Assembly (NCBI GenBank): GCA_016868295.1
Contig: VGHJ01000013.1
Coordinates: 1 to 55,923, forward strand
DNA length: 55,923 nucleotides
From: Betaproteobacteria bacterium
Lineage (GTDB): Bacteria > Pseudomonadota > Gammaproteobacteria > Burkholderiales > Rhodocyclaceae
Reading direction: 5' to 3'
In this document: positions 31,539 through 40,761 of the stretch, one piece after another
How positions within the stretch are numbered: the first letter of the stretch is position 1
Layout: each line of letters starts with the position of its first letter
Position numbers and translations under genes: made by a program
Notes under the pieces: model-generated
Databases searched by the model: none
What the model was told of the DNA's origin: nothing
What the model saw: the letters and a program-made list of their open reading frames with translations, nothing else

Positions 31539-34133
31539 ATGCCGATCGCGGCCGGCGAAGATCCCGGTGCCCGCCTGCGCCAGCGTGCCCTCCAGCTCAA
31601 GGCCGAACTGACCCAGGCGCAGGCCGCGCTCAAGGCCGCCTACAGCGAGCGCGGCGACGCGCTCGCCCTGCTGCGCGGTCGTTGCCAGTTGGTCGACGAC
31701 GTGCTCAAGGCACTCTGGCAGGAGGCGCGCCTGCCGCTCGGCCTCGCCCTCGTCGCCGTCGGCGGCTACGGCCGGCGCGAGCTCTACCCGGCCTCCGACG
31801 TCGACATCCTGCTTCTGCTGCCCGACAACGTCGCGCAAGAAACGGAACGCCAGATCGAGTCGCTCATCGGGCTGTTCTGGGACATCGGCCTCGACATCGG
31901 CCACAGCGTGCGCACCATGTGGCAATGCGCCGACGAGGCCGCGCGCGACATCACGGTGCTGACCAACCTGCTCGAATCCCGCCTCGTCTGCGGCAGCCGC
32001 GCCCTCTACGGCGAATTCACCGCGCAGATGCGCGCCCGGCTCGATCCCAAGGCCTTTTTCAAGGGCAAGCGCCTCGAGCAGGACGAGCGCCATGCGCGCT
32101 ACCAGGATACGCCGTACGCCCTGGAGCCGAACTGCAAGGAGAGCCCGGGCGGCCTGCGCGACCTGCAGACCATCCTCTGGATCAGCCGCGCCGCCGGGCT
32201 GGGCGATTCGTGGAACGACCTCGCGCGCCGCGGCTTCGTCACGCGCGGCGAGGCCCAGCAACTGAAGGGCCTGGAGACCTTCCTGCGTCATGTCCGCATC
32301 CGGCTGCACCATCTCACCGGGCGGCGCGAGGACCGGCTGCTCTTCGACCACCAGGAAGCCGTGGCGGGGCTGTTCGGCGTGGCCGCAAGCAGGGCGCGGC
32401 GCGCCTCGGAGCTGCTGATGCAGCGCTACTTTCGCACGGCCAAGTCCGTCGCCCAGCTCAACACCATCCTGCTGCAGAACCTCGCCGCGGAGATATTCCC
32501 CGAGGCGAACCGGGTGCCGATCGTCATCAATGCCCGCTTCCAGATGGACCACGAACTGCTCGACGTGCGATCGGAGGACGTCTTCGAGAAATCACCCTCC
32601 GCCATCCTCGAGAGCTTCCTCCTCATGCAGCAGCGCTCCGAGCTGAAGGGCATGACGGCGCGCACCCTGCGCGCCCTGTGGCGGGCGCGCCGCCTTGTCG
32701 GGCCTGACTTTCGCCGCGATCCTCACAACCGGGCCGCCTTCCTGCAACTCTTCCAGCAGCAGCGCGGCCTGGTGCACGAGTTGCGGCGCATGAACCAGTA
32801 CGGCATCCTCGGCCGCTACTTGCCGGCCTTCCGCCGCATCGTCTGCCAGATGCAGCACGACCTGTTCCACGTCTACACGGTGGATCAGCACATCCTCATG
32901 GTGGTGCGCAACCTGCGCCGCTTCACCATGCCGGAGTTCGCCCACGAGTACCCTTACTGCAGCCGCCTCATCGCCGACTTCGGGAAGCACTGGCTGCTCT
33001 ATCTCGCCGCCCTCTTCCACGACATCGCCAAGGGGCGCGGCGGCGATCATTCGAAGCAGGGCATGCCGGATGCGCGCCGCTTCTGCCGCGAGCACGGCAT
33101 GGCCGAGGAAGACACGGCGCTGGTCGTCTGGCTGGTCGAGCACCACCTGTCGATGTCCAACGTCGCCCAGAAGCAGGATCTCGCCAACCCCGAGGTGGTG
33201 CGCGCCTTCGCCGCCCTGGTCGGCGACGAGCGGCGGCTGACGGCGCTGTATCTGCTCACCGTGGCCGACATCCGCGGCACCAGCCCCAAGGTCTGGAACG
33301 GCTGGAAGGGCAAGCTGCTGGAAGACCTCTTCAATGCCACCCTGCGCCTGCTGCGCGGCGCCACGCCGCAGCAGGCGCTCGGCATCGGCGAGCGGCAGGA
33401 GGAGGCGCGCCGCCTGCTGCGCTACCACGGCCTGCGCCAGGGCGTCGAGGACGCCTTCTGGAAGGAACTCGACACGGTGTATTTCCTGCGCCACAACGCC
33501 GAGGAGATCGCCTGGCACACGCGCACGCTCTACCACCGTCCCGCGCCGGAACAGCCCGTGGTCAAGGCGCGTCTGCCCCACATCGGCGAGGAAGGCCTGC
33601 AGGTCATGGTGTATACACCCGACCAGCCCCACCTCTTCGCCCGCCTGTGCGGTTTCTTCAGCCGGCTCGGCTACAGCATCGCCGAGGCGAAGATCCACAC
33701 GACGCGGCACGGCTACGCGCTGGACAGCTTCATGCTGCTCGATCCCGACGGCACGCTCGGCAACCGCGACATGCTGAGCCTGATCGAGCACGATCTGGCC
33801 GCCCGCCTCGCCCCCGGCGCGGCGCCTGAAAAGGCGGCGAGCGGGCGCATCTCGCGCCAGGTGCGCAATTTCCCGATCACGCCGGAGGTGCAGATCCGCC
33901 CGACGGAAAAGCCCGGCCAGTGCCTGCTCTCGATCGTCGCCGCGGACCGTCCCGGCCTGCTGTTCACCGTCGCCTCAACGCTCGACGAGCACAATATCGG
34001 CGTGCACACGGCCAAGATCGTCACGCTGGGCGAACGGGTCGAGGACACCTTCCTCGTCAGCGGGGCGGAACTGGCCAAGACGGCCTCGCTGCTGCGCCTG
34101 GAGACCGAGCTCCTGGAACGGCTTCAGGTCTGA
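31539..34133 (+). CDS. glnD: Bifunctional PII uridylyltransferase/uridylyl-removing enzyme
   Basis: It has 864 residues. It senses glutamine and uridylylates or deuridylylates PII proteins, controlling nitrogen assimilation. The nucleotidyltransferase motif [20 protein letters not shown] is near 72-91, the HD domain motif [19 protein letters not shown] near 490, and two ACT domains lie at about 690-770 and 795-860 ([18 protein letters not shown]). It overlaps thpR by 10 bp, tail to tail. Control of nitrogen status fits a possible diazotroph, but no nif structural genes are in this window. Confidence 0.97.
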   Translation: MPIAAGEDPGARLRQRALQLKAELTQAQAALKAAYSERGDALALLRGRCQLVDDVLKALWQEARLPLGLALVAVGGYGRRELYPASDVDILLLLPDNVAQETERQIESLIGLFWDIGLDIGHSVRTMWQCADEAARDITVLTNLLESRLVCGSRALYGEFTAQMRARLDPKAFFKGKRLEQDERHARYQDTPYALEPNCKESPGGLRDLQTILWISRAAGLGDSWNDLARRGFVTRGEAQQLKGLETFLRHVRIRLHHLTGRREDRLLFDHQEAVAGLFGVAASRARRASELLMQRYFRTAKSVAQLNTILLQNLAAEIFPEANRVPIVINARFQMDHELLDVRSEDVFEKSPSAILESFLLMQQRSELKGMTARTLRALWRARRLVGPDFRRDPHNRAAFLQLFQQQRGLVHELRRMNQYGILGRYLPAFRRIVCQMQHDLFHVYTVDQHILMVVRNLRRFTMPEFAHEYPYCSRLIADFGKHWLLYLAALFHDIAKGRGGDHSKQGMPDARRFCREHGMAEEDTALVVWLVEHHLSMSNVAQKQDLANPEVVRAFAALVGDERRLTALYLLTVADIRGTSPKVWNGWKGKLLEDLFNATLRLLRGATPQQALGIGERQEEARRLLRYHGLRQGVEDAFWKELDTVYFLRHNAEEIAWHTRTLYHRPAPEQPVVKARLPHIGEEGLQVMVYTPDQPHLFARLCGFFSRLGYSIAEAKIHTTRHGYALDSFMLLDPDGTLGNRDMLSLIEHDLAARLAPGAAPEKAASGRISRQVRNFPITPEVQIRPTEKPGQCLLSIVAADRPGLLFTVASTLDEHNIGVHTAKIVTLGERVEDTFLVSGAELAKTASLLRLETELLERLQV

Positions 34134-34687
34134 GAAGCGGTTGCCGGTTCCCAGTTGCCGGTAATCAGTGGCCATCGGCCGATGATGCGGTAGCGCGCGC
34201 CCTGCGGCTTCATATCCGATTCGACCAGCACGAAATCCCTGACCGGCCATGCGATGCACAGCTCGCCGGGCGGCGGCCCGCCGTCGCAGCGGGCGTGGCG
34301 CAGGAGCGTGACATGGGCGGCGAAGGGGCGATCCTCGGTGCGGAAGCCCGCCGCGTCGAGCTGTCGCGCCAGCGCCGCTGCCAGTTCGCGCAACGCCTCG
34401 GGGATGCGGCCGGCCGCGGCCCAGAAGATCCTCTTGCGGGCGAGGCACTGACCGCGATCGAACGACAGGTCGAAGGCCGGCAGCCGGATCGCCTCGGCAA
34501 TGCCGCGCAGCGCTGCCAGCCGTTCCGGCGTCGTTTCCCCGACGAAGGCCAGGGTCAGGTGCAGGGTGTCCCGGCGCATGCACCGCCCGCCCAGCGCCCG
34601 ATGCGCCTGCCGCCCCGCCTCCTCGAACTGCCGCGCGACATCCTCGTCGGGCCAGAGGGCAAAGAAGACGCGGCGGCTATCCGGCAC
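34124..34687 (-). CDS. thpR: RNA 2',3'-cyclic phosphodiesterase (2'-5' RNA ligase family)
   Basis: It has 187 residues. The two catalytic HxTx motifs are seen as [10 protein letters not shown] (about 41-50) and [10 protein letters not shown] (about 123-132). The enzyme opens 2',3'-cyclic phosphates on RNA; ligase activity is seen only in vitro. The last residues [13 protein letters not shown] are encoded by a GTTGCC-type dispersed repeat that also lies between the PFOR gene and rnfC, so the natural C-terminus probably ended near GRWPL. It ends inside the last codons of glnD and overlaps ispF by about 11 bp. Confidence 0.9.
   Translation of the reverse strand: MPDSRRVFFALWPDEDVARQFEEAGRQAHRALGGRCMRRDTLHLTLAFVGETTPERLAALRGIAEAIRLPAFDLSFDRGQCLARKRIFWAAAGRIPEALRELAAALARQLDAAGFRTEDRPFAAHVTLLRHARCDGGPPPGELCIAWPVRDFVLVESDMKPQGARYRIIGRWPLITGNWEPATASQT
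34137..34172. repeat. GTTGCC-type dispersed repeat (copy in thpR 3' end)
   Basis: CGGTTGCCGGTTCCCAGTTG and the following CCGG resemble the repeats at 45291-45320 (GGTTGCCAGTTGCCGGTTGC). Such GTTGCCAG runs form short palindromes and are found between genes; here the run is read as the C-terminus of ThpR. Confidence 0.6.
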
Positions 34688-35153
34688 GCTCGATCAGGGC
34701 CACCGCCTGGGCGGCGATGCCCTCGCCGCGGCCGGTGAAGCCGAGGTTCTCGGTGGTCTTCGCCTTGATGTTGACGCAACCGGTCTCGACGCCGAGGTCG
34801 GCGGCGATGTTCGCCGCCATCTCCGCTACGTGCGGCGCCATGCGCGGCGCGCGGGCGATCACCGTGGCGTCAATGTTGACCACGCGATAGCCCGCCCACT
34901 CGATGAGTCGCGCCGTCTCGCGCAGCAGCAGGCGGCTGTCGGCGTCCTTGAAGCGGAGGTCGCTGTCCGGGAAATGCCGGCCGATGTCGCCCAGGCCGGC
35001 GGCACCGAGCAGGGCATCCGTCACGGCGTGGAGCAGTACGTCGGCGTCCGAGTGGCCAAGCAGGCCGCGCTCGAAGGGGATGTCCACGCCGCCGACGATG
35101 AGCTTCCGCCCCGGCACCAGGGCATGGACGTCGAAGCCTTGGCCGATGCGCAT
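34677..35153 (-). CDS. ispF: 2-C-methyl-D-erythritol 2,4-cyclodiphosphate synthase
   Basis: It has 158 residues from ATG 35151-35153 ([15 protein letters not shown]). Zinc ligands are in GFDVHAL (Asp, His) and the conserved [34 protein letters not shown] segment. The late [21 protein letters not shown] is the C-terminal signature. It catalyses step 5 of the MEP pathway. It overlaps ispD by 1 bp; dxr of the same pathway is elsewhere in the window. Confidence 0.97.
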   Translation of the reverse strand: MRIGQGFDVHALVPGRKLIVGGVDIPFERGLLGHSDADVLLHAVTDALLGAAGLGDIGRHFPDSDLRFKDADSRLLLRETARLIEWAGYRVVNIDATVIARAPRMAPHVAEMAANIAADLGVETGCVNIKAKTTENLGFTGRGEGIAAQAVALIERAG

Positions 35154-35842
35154 CACTTCATCCTTTCGAGCAAGATTTTCTCCGCCAGCGCGAGATCCGA
35201 AGGCCAGGTCACTTTCAGGTTGCTCGCGTCGCTTTCCACCAGCAGCGGCCGGCGGCCCAGCGCCTCGACCGCCCCCGCCTCGTCGGTGACGGCACGGTTG
35301 CGCGTAAGTGCGTCGCGCAGCAGCCCGAAGCGGAACATCTGCGGCGTCTGCGCCTGCCACAGCCGTTCGCGCGGCACGGTCGCCTCGATGCGGCGGTCGG
35401 CGCCGCCCCGCTTCAGGGTATCCGCCACCGGCACGGCGAGGATGCCGCCGGTGGCGTCGTCGCCGGCCTGCTCGATCAGGGCTTCGAGCTGGGCGGCCGA
35501 CAGACAGGGGCGCGCCGCGTCGTGCACCAGGATCCAGTCGTCGTCAAGCGTGTTCCCGGCGATGGCCTGGAGGCCGTTGAGCACGCTCTCGGCCCGCGTC
35601 GCCCCGCCGCAGCGCAGGATGCCCAGCTTGGGGCCGAGCGCGGACCAGTCGAAGCGCGCCCAGCCGTCGTCCTGGACAGCCAGCACCACATACGCCTTCT
35701 CGATGCGCGGCGAGGCGCACAGCGTGTCGAGCGCGTGACGGATCATGGGCCGGCCGGCGATCGGGCGGTACTGCTTGGGCAGGTCCTCCCCCATGCGCGT
35801 GCCCGTTCCGGCGGCGGGCAGCAAGGCAAAATGTCGCGACAT
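35153..35842 (-). CDS. ispD: MEP cytidylyltransferase
   Basis: It has 229 residues. It couples CTP to [30 protein letters not shown] (about 7-33) is the nucleotide-binding motif with its Lys; [10 protein letters not shown] (about 103) and the late [14 protein letters not shown] are typical. It forms an operon with ispF and is divergent from the DUF4010 gene over 29 bp that contain a perfect palindrome. Confidence 0.97.
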   Translation of the reverse strand: MSRHFALLPAAGTGTRMGEDLPKQYRPIAGRPMIRHALDTLCASPRIEKAYVVLAVQDDGWARFDWSALGPKLGILRCGGATRAESVLNGLQAIAGNTLDDDWILVHDAARPCLSAAQLEALIEQAGDDATGGILAVPVADTLKRGGADRRIEATVPRERLWQAQTPQMFRFGLLRDALTRNRAVTDEAGAVEALGRRPLLVESDASNLKVTWPSDLALAEKILLERMK

Positions 35843-35848
35843 AGCGCG

Positions 35849-35862
35849 ATTGTAATTACAAT
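35849..35862. promoter_or_regulatory. 14-bp perfect palindrome in the ispD/DUF4010 gap
   Basis: ATTGTAATTACAAT fills half of the 29-bp divergent gap and lies 10 bp before the DUF4010 start. It is very AT-rich in GC-rich surroundings. It looks like an operator for a dimeric repressor; the regulator is not known. Confidence 0.55.
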
Positions 35863-35871
35863 TCGTGCGAC

Positions 35872-37131
35872 ATGGACTTTCACGGACTGCTCGAAGCGCC
35901 GCCCCATCTGCAGGCCTTCGTCACCAGCCTCGCCATCGGCCTGCTCATCGGACTCGAGCGCGAGCGGCGGCGCTCGGCCAAGGCGGGGTTGCGCACCTTC
36001 GCCCTCGTCGCGCTGCTCGGCACGGTTTCCGGCATGCTGGCGGAGAAAGCCGGCTCCGGCTGGATCCTGGCAGCCGGCCTGCTCGCCGTCGGCGCCATGA
36101 TCATCGCCGCCTACCTCAAGCAGCCCGACGACGCCGGCGACCCGGGCACCACCTCGGTCGTCGCCCTGCTCGTCTGCTACTGTCTCGGCGCGGCGGTCTG
36201 GTACGGCTACGGCACGCTGGCCGTGATGGTGGCCATCGCCACCACCGTCCTGCTCTACTTCAAGGCCGAGCTGCACGGCATCTCGCACCGCCTGACGCCG
36301 AAGGACATCATCTCCATCCTGCAGTTCGCCGTGCTGTCCTTCGTCATCCTGCCGATCCTGCCCGATCGCAGCTTCGGCCCCTACGAGGCGTTCAATCCGC
36401 ACCAGGCCTGGCTCATGGTGGTGCTGGTGTCCGGCGTCTCGCTCGCCGGCTATGCCGCCCTGCGCCTGGCCGGGCCGCAGCACGGTGCGCCGATGATGGG
36501 CCTGCTCGGCGGCCTCGTATCGAGCACGGCCACCACCGTGGTCTTCTCGCGCCACGCCCGCAACCATGCCGCGCTCGCGCACAGCGCCATGGTGGTGATC
36601 ATGATCGCCAGCCTGATGGTGCTGCTGCGCCTGAGCATCATGGCCGCTGTGGTGGCGCCGGCCATCATCGAACCCCTGCTCAAGGTGTTCTCCGGAGGGC
36701 TGATCCTCGGCCTGGCCGTCACCGCCTTCGGCTGGCGCCGCCTCGAGACACAGGGCGAACTGCCCTCGCCGGAGGTGCGCAATCCGACCGAGATCCGCAC
36801 CGCGCTGGCCTTCGGCGCCCTCTACGCCGTGGTTCTGTTGTGCGCCGCCTGGCTCTCGGACGTCGCCGGCCCGCGCGGCATGTACGCCGTGGCGCTCGCC
36901 TCCGGCCTGACCGACGTGGACGCCATCACGCTCTCCAGCCTGCGGCTGTTCGCCCTGGACAAGCTGACCGCCGGCCAGGCCGTCACCTCGATCGCCCTTG
37001 CCGTGCTGTCCAACCTGACTTTCAAGGCCGGGCTCGTCGTCACCCTCGGCGGCTGGGTGCTGGCGCGCCGCACCCTGCCGGCCATGGCGGCCGTAGCCGC
37101 CGGCATCGGGCTCGGCCTGATTCTCGTATAG
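35872..37131 (+). CDS. DUF4010/MgtC-family membrane protein
   Basis: It has 419 residues and about twelve membrane helices. The N-terminal third matches the MgtC/SapB pattern ([19 protein letters not shown] near 18-36, then [10 protein letters not shown]), and the rest is the DUF4010 domain with [17 protein letters not shown] (about 205) and [15 protein letters not shown] (about 342), the conserved polar motifs. A transport role for metal ions or another solute is suspected for this family, but unproven. It is divergent from ispD. Confidence 0.88.
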   Translation: MDFHGLLEAPPHLQAFVTSLAIGLLIGLERERRRSAKAGLRTFALVALLGTVSGMLAEKAGSGWILAAGLLAVGAMIIAAYLKQPDDAGDPGTTSVVALLVCYCLGAAVWYGYGTLAVMVAIATTVLLYFKAELHGISHRLTPKDIISILQFAVLSFVILPILPDRSFGPYEAFNPHQAWLMVVLVSGVSLAGYAALRLAGPQHGAPMMGLLGGLVSSTATTVVFSRHARNHAALAHSAMVVIMIASLMVLLRLSIMAAVVAPAIIEPLLKVFSGGLILGLAVTAFGWRRLETQGELPSPEVRNPTEIRTALAFGALYAVVLLCAAWLSDVAGPRGMYAVALASGLTDVDAITLSSLRLFALDKLTAGQAVTSIALAVLSNLTFKAGLVVTLGGWVLARRTLPAMAAVAAGIGLGLILV

Positions 37132-37209
37132 GCCGATAAGCCCCTTCACTTGGGCCGGCCGGGCGGCGCGGGTACAATACCGCCGCATATTTTTTCTATC
37201 CGGACCGAC

Positions 37210-38415
37210 ATGACATCCTCGATTTTCGCTGCGGTGGAACTGGCTCCCCGCGATCCCATCCTCGGCCTCAACGAAGCCTTCAACGCCGATGCGCGCGCCA
37301 CCAAGGTCAACCTTGGCGTCGGCGTGTATTGCGACGACAGTGGCAAGATCCCTCTTCTCGGCGCCGTGCGCGCCGCGGAAAAGGCGCGCCTCGAAGCCAT
37401 GCCGGCGCGCGGCTACCAGCCCATCGAGGGCCCGGCCAGCTACAACCAGGCGGTGCAGAACCTGCTCTTCGGCGCCGACTCCGACCTGACCAGGGACGGC
37501 CGCGTCGTCACCATCGAGGCGCTCGGCGGCACCGGCGCCCTCAAGGTCGGCGCCGACTACCTGAAGCGCCTGCTGCCGGCAGCAAAGGTCTATATCAGCG
37601 ACCCGAGCTGGGAGAACCACCGCGCCCTGTTCGAGTCGGCCGGCTTCGCGGTCGAGAACTACCCCTATTACGACGCCGCCACCAAGGGCGTGAACTTCGC
37701 CGGCATGAAGTCCTGCCTGGCGGGTCTGCCGGCCGGCACCATCGTCGTGCTGCACGCCTGCTGCCACAACCCGACCGGCGCCGACCTCAGCGAGGGGCAA
37801 TGGAAGGAAGTGGTCGAGGCCATCCGCACACGCGGCCTCGTCGCCTTCATCGACATGGCCTACCAGGGCTTCGCCGACGGCATCGAACCCGACGCGCTGG
37901 CGCTCAAGCTGTTCGCCGCCTCCGGCCTGCAGTTCTTCGTCTCGAGCTCGTTTTCCAAATCCTTCTCGCTCTACGGCGAGCGGGTCGGCGCCCTGTCCAT
38001 CGTCACGGCGAGCAAGGACGAGTCGGCGCGCGTGATGTCGCAGGTCAAGCGCGTCGTGCGCACCAACTACTCCAACCCGCCGACCCACGGCGGCGCCATC
38101 GTCGCGGCAGTGCTCTCAAGCCCAGGGCTGCGCAAGCAGTGGGAAGAGGAACTCGCCGGCATGCGCGACCGCATCCGCGCCATGCGCACCGGGCTGGTGG
38201 AGAAGCTCAAGGCGCGCGGCGTGGCGCAGGACTTCTCCTTCGTGGCGAATCAGCGTGGCATGTTCTCCTACACCGGGCTCACGGCCGAGCAGGTCGAACG
38301 GCTGAAATCCGAGTTCGGCATCTACGCCGTCGGCACCGGACGCATCTGCCTCGCCGCGCTGAACACGCGCAACATCGACTACGTCGCCGACGCCATTGCC
38401 GCCGTCATCAAGTAG
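37210..38415 (+). CDS. tyrB: Aromatic amino acid aminotransferase
   Basis: It has 401 residues from ATG 37210 (MTSSIFAAVELAPRDPILGLNEAF); an in-frame ATG 20 codons earlier overlaps promoter-like DNA. It is a fold-type I PLP enzyme of the AspC/TyrB group: HACCHNPTGADLS (about 178-190), IDMAYQGFADG, and the PLP Lys in SSSFSKSFSLYGERVG (about 246). It exchanges amino groups of Tyr, Phe or Asp with 2-oxoglutarate. It ends at a strong bidirectional terminator facing the AsmA-like gene. Aspartate aminotransferase is an alternative name. Confidence 0.93.
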   Translation: MTSSIFAAVELAPRDPILGLNEAFNADARATKVNLGVGVYCDDSGKIPLLGAVRAAEKARLEAMPARGYQPIEGPASYNQAVQNLLFGADSDLTRDGRVVTIEALGGTGALKVGADYLKRLLPAAKVYISDPSWENHRALFESAGFAVENYPYYDAATKGVNFAGMKSCLAGLPAGTIVVLHACCHNPTGADLSEGQWKEVVEAIRTRGLVAFIDMAYQGFADGIEPDALALKLFAASGLQFFVSSSFSKSFSLYGERVGALSIVTASKDESARVMSQVKRVVRTNYSNPPTHGGAIVAAVLSSPGLRKQWEEELAGMRDRIRAMRTGLVEKLKARGVAQDFSFVANQRGMFSYTGLTAEQVERLKSEFGIYAVGTGRICLAALNTRNIDYVADAIAAVIK

Positions 38416-40254
38416 GGGCGGCAGCGGGAAGGCAAACGGGCGCCGCGGCGCCCGTTTTGCCTCGGAAGGCCGTACGCTAGCGGCCCCGCGTGCCGGCGTG
38501 AGCAGAGGTTCCTTCGCCGTGCCGCCGACGATCAGCGGCACGCGGATCGTCGTCGCCGAGCTTTTCAATTCGATCTCGACGTTCCCGCTCAACTGTTTCT
38601 CCGGCGTGATGTTCATGGCGCCCGACGCCTTGAACAGGCCGGAAGTCAGCCGCAGGTCCCCCAGACGTGCGCCCTGAGCGTCGGTGCGCAGGCTGCCGGA
38701 CAGCTGCTCGAACCGCGTCACTCCGCCGCGGGTGGGTGTGCGGCTGGTGTTGCGTGCGGCCTCGCCGAGGTCGAAGCCGCCGATCGATCCGCGCCGGACC
38801 TCGAACGTGGCCTGGGCCTTCAGCGCGTTGGACAGCCTCGCAAAACTTTCTGCCTGGCCTTCCAGAAGAAGCCTGCCGCTCACCTCGCCGCCGCCGCCGA
38901 ATTCCGATTCGAGTGCCGACAGCACCTTGGTCAGGCTCAGGCGCTTCATGTCCGCGTCCCACTTCAGCCGCGTGTCGCGTGCCCATTCGAGCAACAGGGA
39001 GCCGGCGACGATCCCGTCCAGGGTCCTGCCTTCCAGCTTGCCCAGTTCCAGCCCGCCCGGCTTCAATTCGCCCTGCGCTTCGAGGAAATCGAATTTCAAT
39101 GCCGGTTTCGTCGGCAGGACCCAGGCGTAGGCCGTGGCAACGAGGCGGTAGCCCTCCTTGCCCGGCTGCAGCTCCAGCCTGAGCGTGCCGTCGCTGTTCT
39201 TCAACTGTATCTTGCCCGGGGCGCCGGACATCTCCACTTCGCCGCCGAATCCGCCGAACGTATGGCCCGCGACCGTGAGGCTGAGATCGTTCAGGCGCAA
39301 GACGCGGATGTCCAGACCGGGTGCGCCGCCCGCCCCTGCCAGCCGGCCGAGCGCCTCGGCCTTCACCTGCACCCGCTCCAGCACGACATCGCGCACGACG
39401 GTCGTCTGGCCGGTGAGGGAGAGGAACTCCGGCATCACCCTGGCCTTGCCGACGGTCATGTGCCCCCCCTTCCCCACGCTGATATTGCCGAGCGCGATGT
39501 GCGGCGAGGGCAGAAAGGCAAATCCGATTTCGCCGATCCTGACGGGGTCCTTCAGGGCTGCCGAGAGCTTCTGCTCGATGCCCGGCAGGTAGCGGCCAAA
39601 GGGGAACAGCGCGGCCGCCAGCGCCAGGATGACGAGGAGGCCGACGAGCCCGCCCAGAATCAGGAGCGGCCAGCTGAGGGCGAGGCGGGAGCCGCCGCGA
39701 AGGGGTTTCAGGTCGGCTTCGAAGGCCGTCGGCGCTACCGCATACTCGTCGTTGCGCGCCTGTTTCGCGGACGGTTTTCCTTTGGGCAGGAGGGCCTTGA
39801 TGCGATCGAGCCACCCCGGGCCCTCCGCCTTGGCATCTGGAGCCTTCGCCGGCTTGGCGAGGGGCGGCGGGATGGACTCGTATTCCGGCGCGGAAAGGAC
39901 GATTTCCTCGATGACCGGCGCCTGAGGCTCCGTCGGCGGCACGATCGGACTGCCCGGCTGCGGCGGAATCTCGGAGGTCATGAGAGGCACTTCGTCCGCC
40001 ACGGGTTCGGGCGGTTGCGAATGCGATGCGGCGCCGGCAGGGAACGTCTCCACGATCAACCGGCTGTCGAGCAACTCGGTCAGGGCCGCCTGCGTGGCGT
40101 TCTCGTTACCGAAGCGCTTGGCCAGGTCGGCCACGCTGGCGCGGCCGTCGACCATGATGAGGATGTTGCGCAGATTGCGCTGGACCAGACGCGTGCGCTG
40201 GCGCACCGCTTCCTCGCCCTCCGGAGTCTTGATGTAAACCGTGTCCCTGTCCAT
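38116..40254 (-). CDS. AsmA-like membrane protein, stop codon probably lost
   Basis: From ATG 40252-40254 the frame has 712 codons. Residues 1-65 form a small winged-helix-like domain (TPEGEEAVRQRTRLVQRNLRNILIMVDG); 65-180 is a Pro-rich linker; one membrane helix follows (WPLLILGGLVGLLVILALAAALF), then the periplasmic AsmA-like repeats with RIGEIGFAFLPSPHIALGNISVG. The last credible residues are VGGTAKEPLLTPARG near 38490. After that the frame runs through the terminator and 300 bp antisense to tyrB. One extra base in the CCCC run near 38485 would reach a TAG at 38477-38479. AsmA relatives carry lipids across the periplasm; here the N-terminal domain suggests a regulatory tie. Confidence 0.75.
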   Translation of the reverse strand: MDRDTVYIKTPEGEEAVRQRTRLVQRNLRNILIMVDGRASVADLAKRFGNENATQAALTELLDSRLIVETFPAGAASHSQPPEPVADEVPLMTSEIPPQPGSPIVPPTEPQAPVIEEIVLSAPEYESIPPPLAKPAKAPDAKAEGPGWLDRIKALLPKGKPSAKQARNDEYAVAPTAFEADLKPLRGGSRLALSWPLLILGGLVGLLVILALAAALFPFGRYLPGIEQKLSAALKDPVRIGEIGFAFLPSPHIALGNISVGKGGHMTVGKARVMPEFLSLTGQTTVVRDVVLERVQVKAEALGRLAGAGGAPGLDIRVLRLNDLSLTVAGHTFGGFGGEVEMSGAPGKIQLKNSDGTLRLELQPGKEGYRLVATAYAWVLPTKPALKFDFLEAQGELKPGGLELGKLEGRTLDGIVAGSLLLEWARDTRLKWDADMKRLSLTKVLSALESEFGGGGEVSGRLLLEGQAESFARLSNALKAQATFEVRRGSIGGFDLGEAARNTSRTPTRGGVTRFEQLSGSLRTDAQGARLGDLRLTSGLFKASGAMNITPEKQLSGNVEIELKSSATTIRVPLIVGGTAKEPLLTPARGAASVRPSEAKRAPRRPFAFPLPPLLDDGGNGVGDVVDVARVQRGEADASGADGVDAELGFQPFDLLGREPGVGEHATLIRHEGEVLRHAARLELLHQPGAHGADAVAHAGEFLFPLLAQPWA
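38435..38456. terminator. Bidirectional intrinsic terminator
   Basis: AACGGGCGCC and GGCGCCCGTT are perfect 10-bp arms around GC, followed by TT and preceded by AA, 20 bp after the aminotransferase stop. It would end transcription of tyrB and, from the other side, of the AsmA-like gene. Confidence 0.85.
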
Positions 40255-40291
40255 TTTTTTTCTGCCCAGCAAGGAATGCGGCCATTCTACC

Positions 40292-40330
40292 CGCCAACGT
40301 CTACCGCCAACGTCTGTCGCCAACGTCTTG
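40292..40330 (+). repeat. Three 13-bp tandem repeats before tRNA-Asn
   Basis: CGCCAACGTCTAC, CGCCAACGTCTGT and CGCCAACGTCTTG follow each other without gaps; the first 11 bases are identical. The third unit runs into the -35 box of the tRNA promoter. Confidence 0.85.
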
Positions 40331-40356
40331 ACGCACTGCAGTGAAGTGTCTACCAT
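40328..40356 (+). promoter_or_regulatory. Promoter of tRNA-Asn
   Basis: TTGACG (40328-40333) and TACCAT (40351-40356) are 17 bp apart, and the mature tRNA begins 16 bp after the -10 box. Confidence 0.6.
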
Positions 40357-40371
40357 TCGCGCCTCGGCAAT

Positions 40372-40447
40372 TCCCCGATAGCTCAGTCGGTAGAGCAACG
40401 GACTGTTAATCCGTGTGTCCCTGGTTCGAGCCCAGGTCGGGGAGCCA
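40372..40447 (+). tRNA. tRNA-Asn(GUU)
   Basis: The 76-base sequence folds into a standard cloverleaf. The acceptor arms are TCCCCGA and TCGGGGA with discriminator G and an encoded CCA. The anticodon loop CTGTTAA carries GTT at 40405-40407. The T loop has GGTTCGAGCC and the D loop AGTCGGTAGAG. It faces the rnf operon tail to tail. Confidence 0.97.
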
Positions 40448-40563
40448 CCCCTCCCTCCCCTTCGTTCCCATGCAATGCATCGCCCGGGTGAGCGCTTGCC
40501 CGGAATCCTAATCTTCATTTTAATCAACGACGAGTGTCGCCCGCCGACGACACGGACCAACCT

Positions 40564-40587
40564 GGAAAGTCAGTCCCTGCGGGACGG
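40564..40587 (-). repeat. Copy 2 of the ~24-bp dispersed repeat at a gene 3' end
   Basis: The reverse complement of this stretch matches 7501-7525 apart from one missing T. It encodes PSRRD and the stop of the 63-residue gene, exactly as copy 1 does for the NRDE gene. Confidence 0.75.
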
Positions 40588-40761
40588 CGTGCATGCCGTA
40601 GCGCAGCCGCTGCCGGCGGAGCAGTTGCCGCAGCCCTTCTCCTCGCGGAACGGGCCGAGCTCGGGATGCCGCGCGGCGAAACGGCGGTAGAGATTCTGCA
40701 CGGCGATGCCCCCTGCCAGGAGGGCGAAGATCAGGCCGATGGCGACGAGATAGGTCGTCAT
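40570..40761 (-). CDS. 63-residue Cys-rich membrane protein of the rnf operon (NqrM-like)
   Basis: The N-terminus is one membrane helix (TTYLVAIGLIFALLAGGIAV), followed by NLYRRFAARHPELGPFREE and a cluster of four Cys at 44, 47, 53 and 57 (CGNCSAGSGCATAC). The ATG overlaps the rnfA stop by 4 bp. The build (one helix, Cys-rich C-terminus, last gene of the cluster) resembles NqrM, which supplies iron for the membrane Fe-S cluster between NqrD and NqrE. RnfA and RnfE hold the matching cluster, so a maturation role here is a reasoned guess. The final PSRRD comes from a dispersed repeat. Confidence 0.75.
   Translation of the reverse strand: MTTYLVAIGLIFALLAGGIAVQNLYRRFAARHPELGPFREEKGCGNCSAGSGCATACTPSRRD

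Noticed and set aside
35743-38088. A 781-codon minus-strand frame opposite the DUF4010 and aminotransferase genes
   Set aside because: Antisense to two good genes and lacking any recognisable motif.
40292-40330. Short CRISPR-like or iteron array
   Set aside because: Three 13-bp units without spacers and no replication or cas gene nearby; kept as a tandem repeat only.
40372-40760. tRNA-Asn as integration site of an island
   Set aside because: No integrase, no repeated tRNA 3' end, and the following genes are an ordinary rnf operon.
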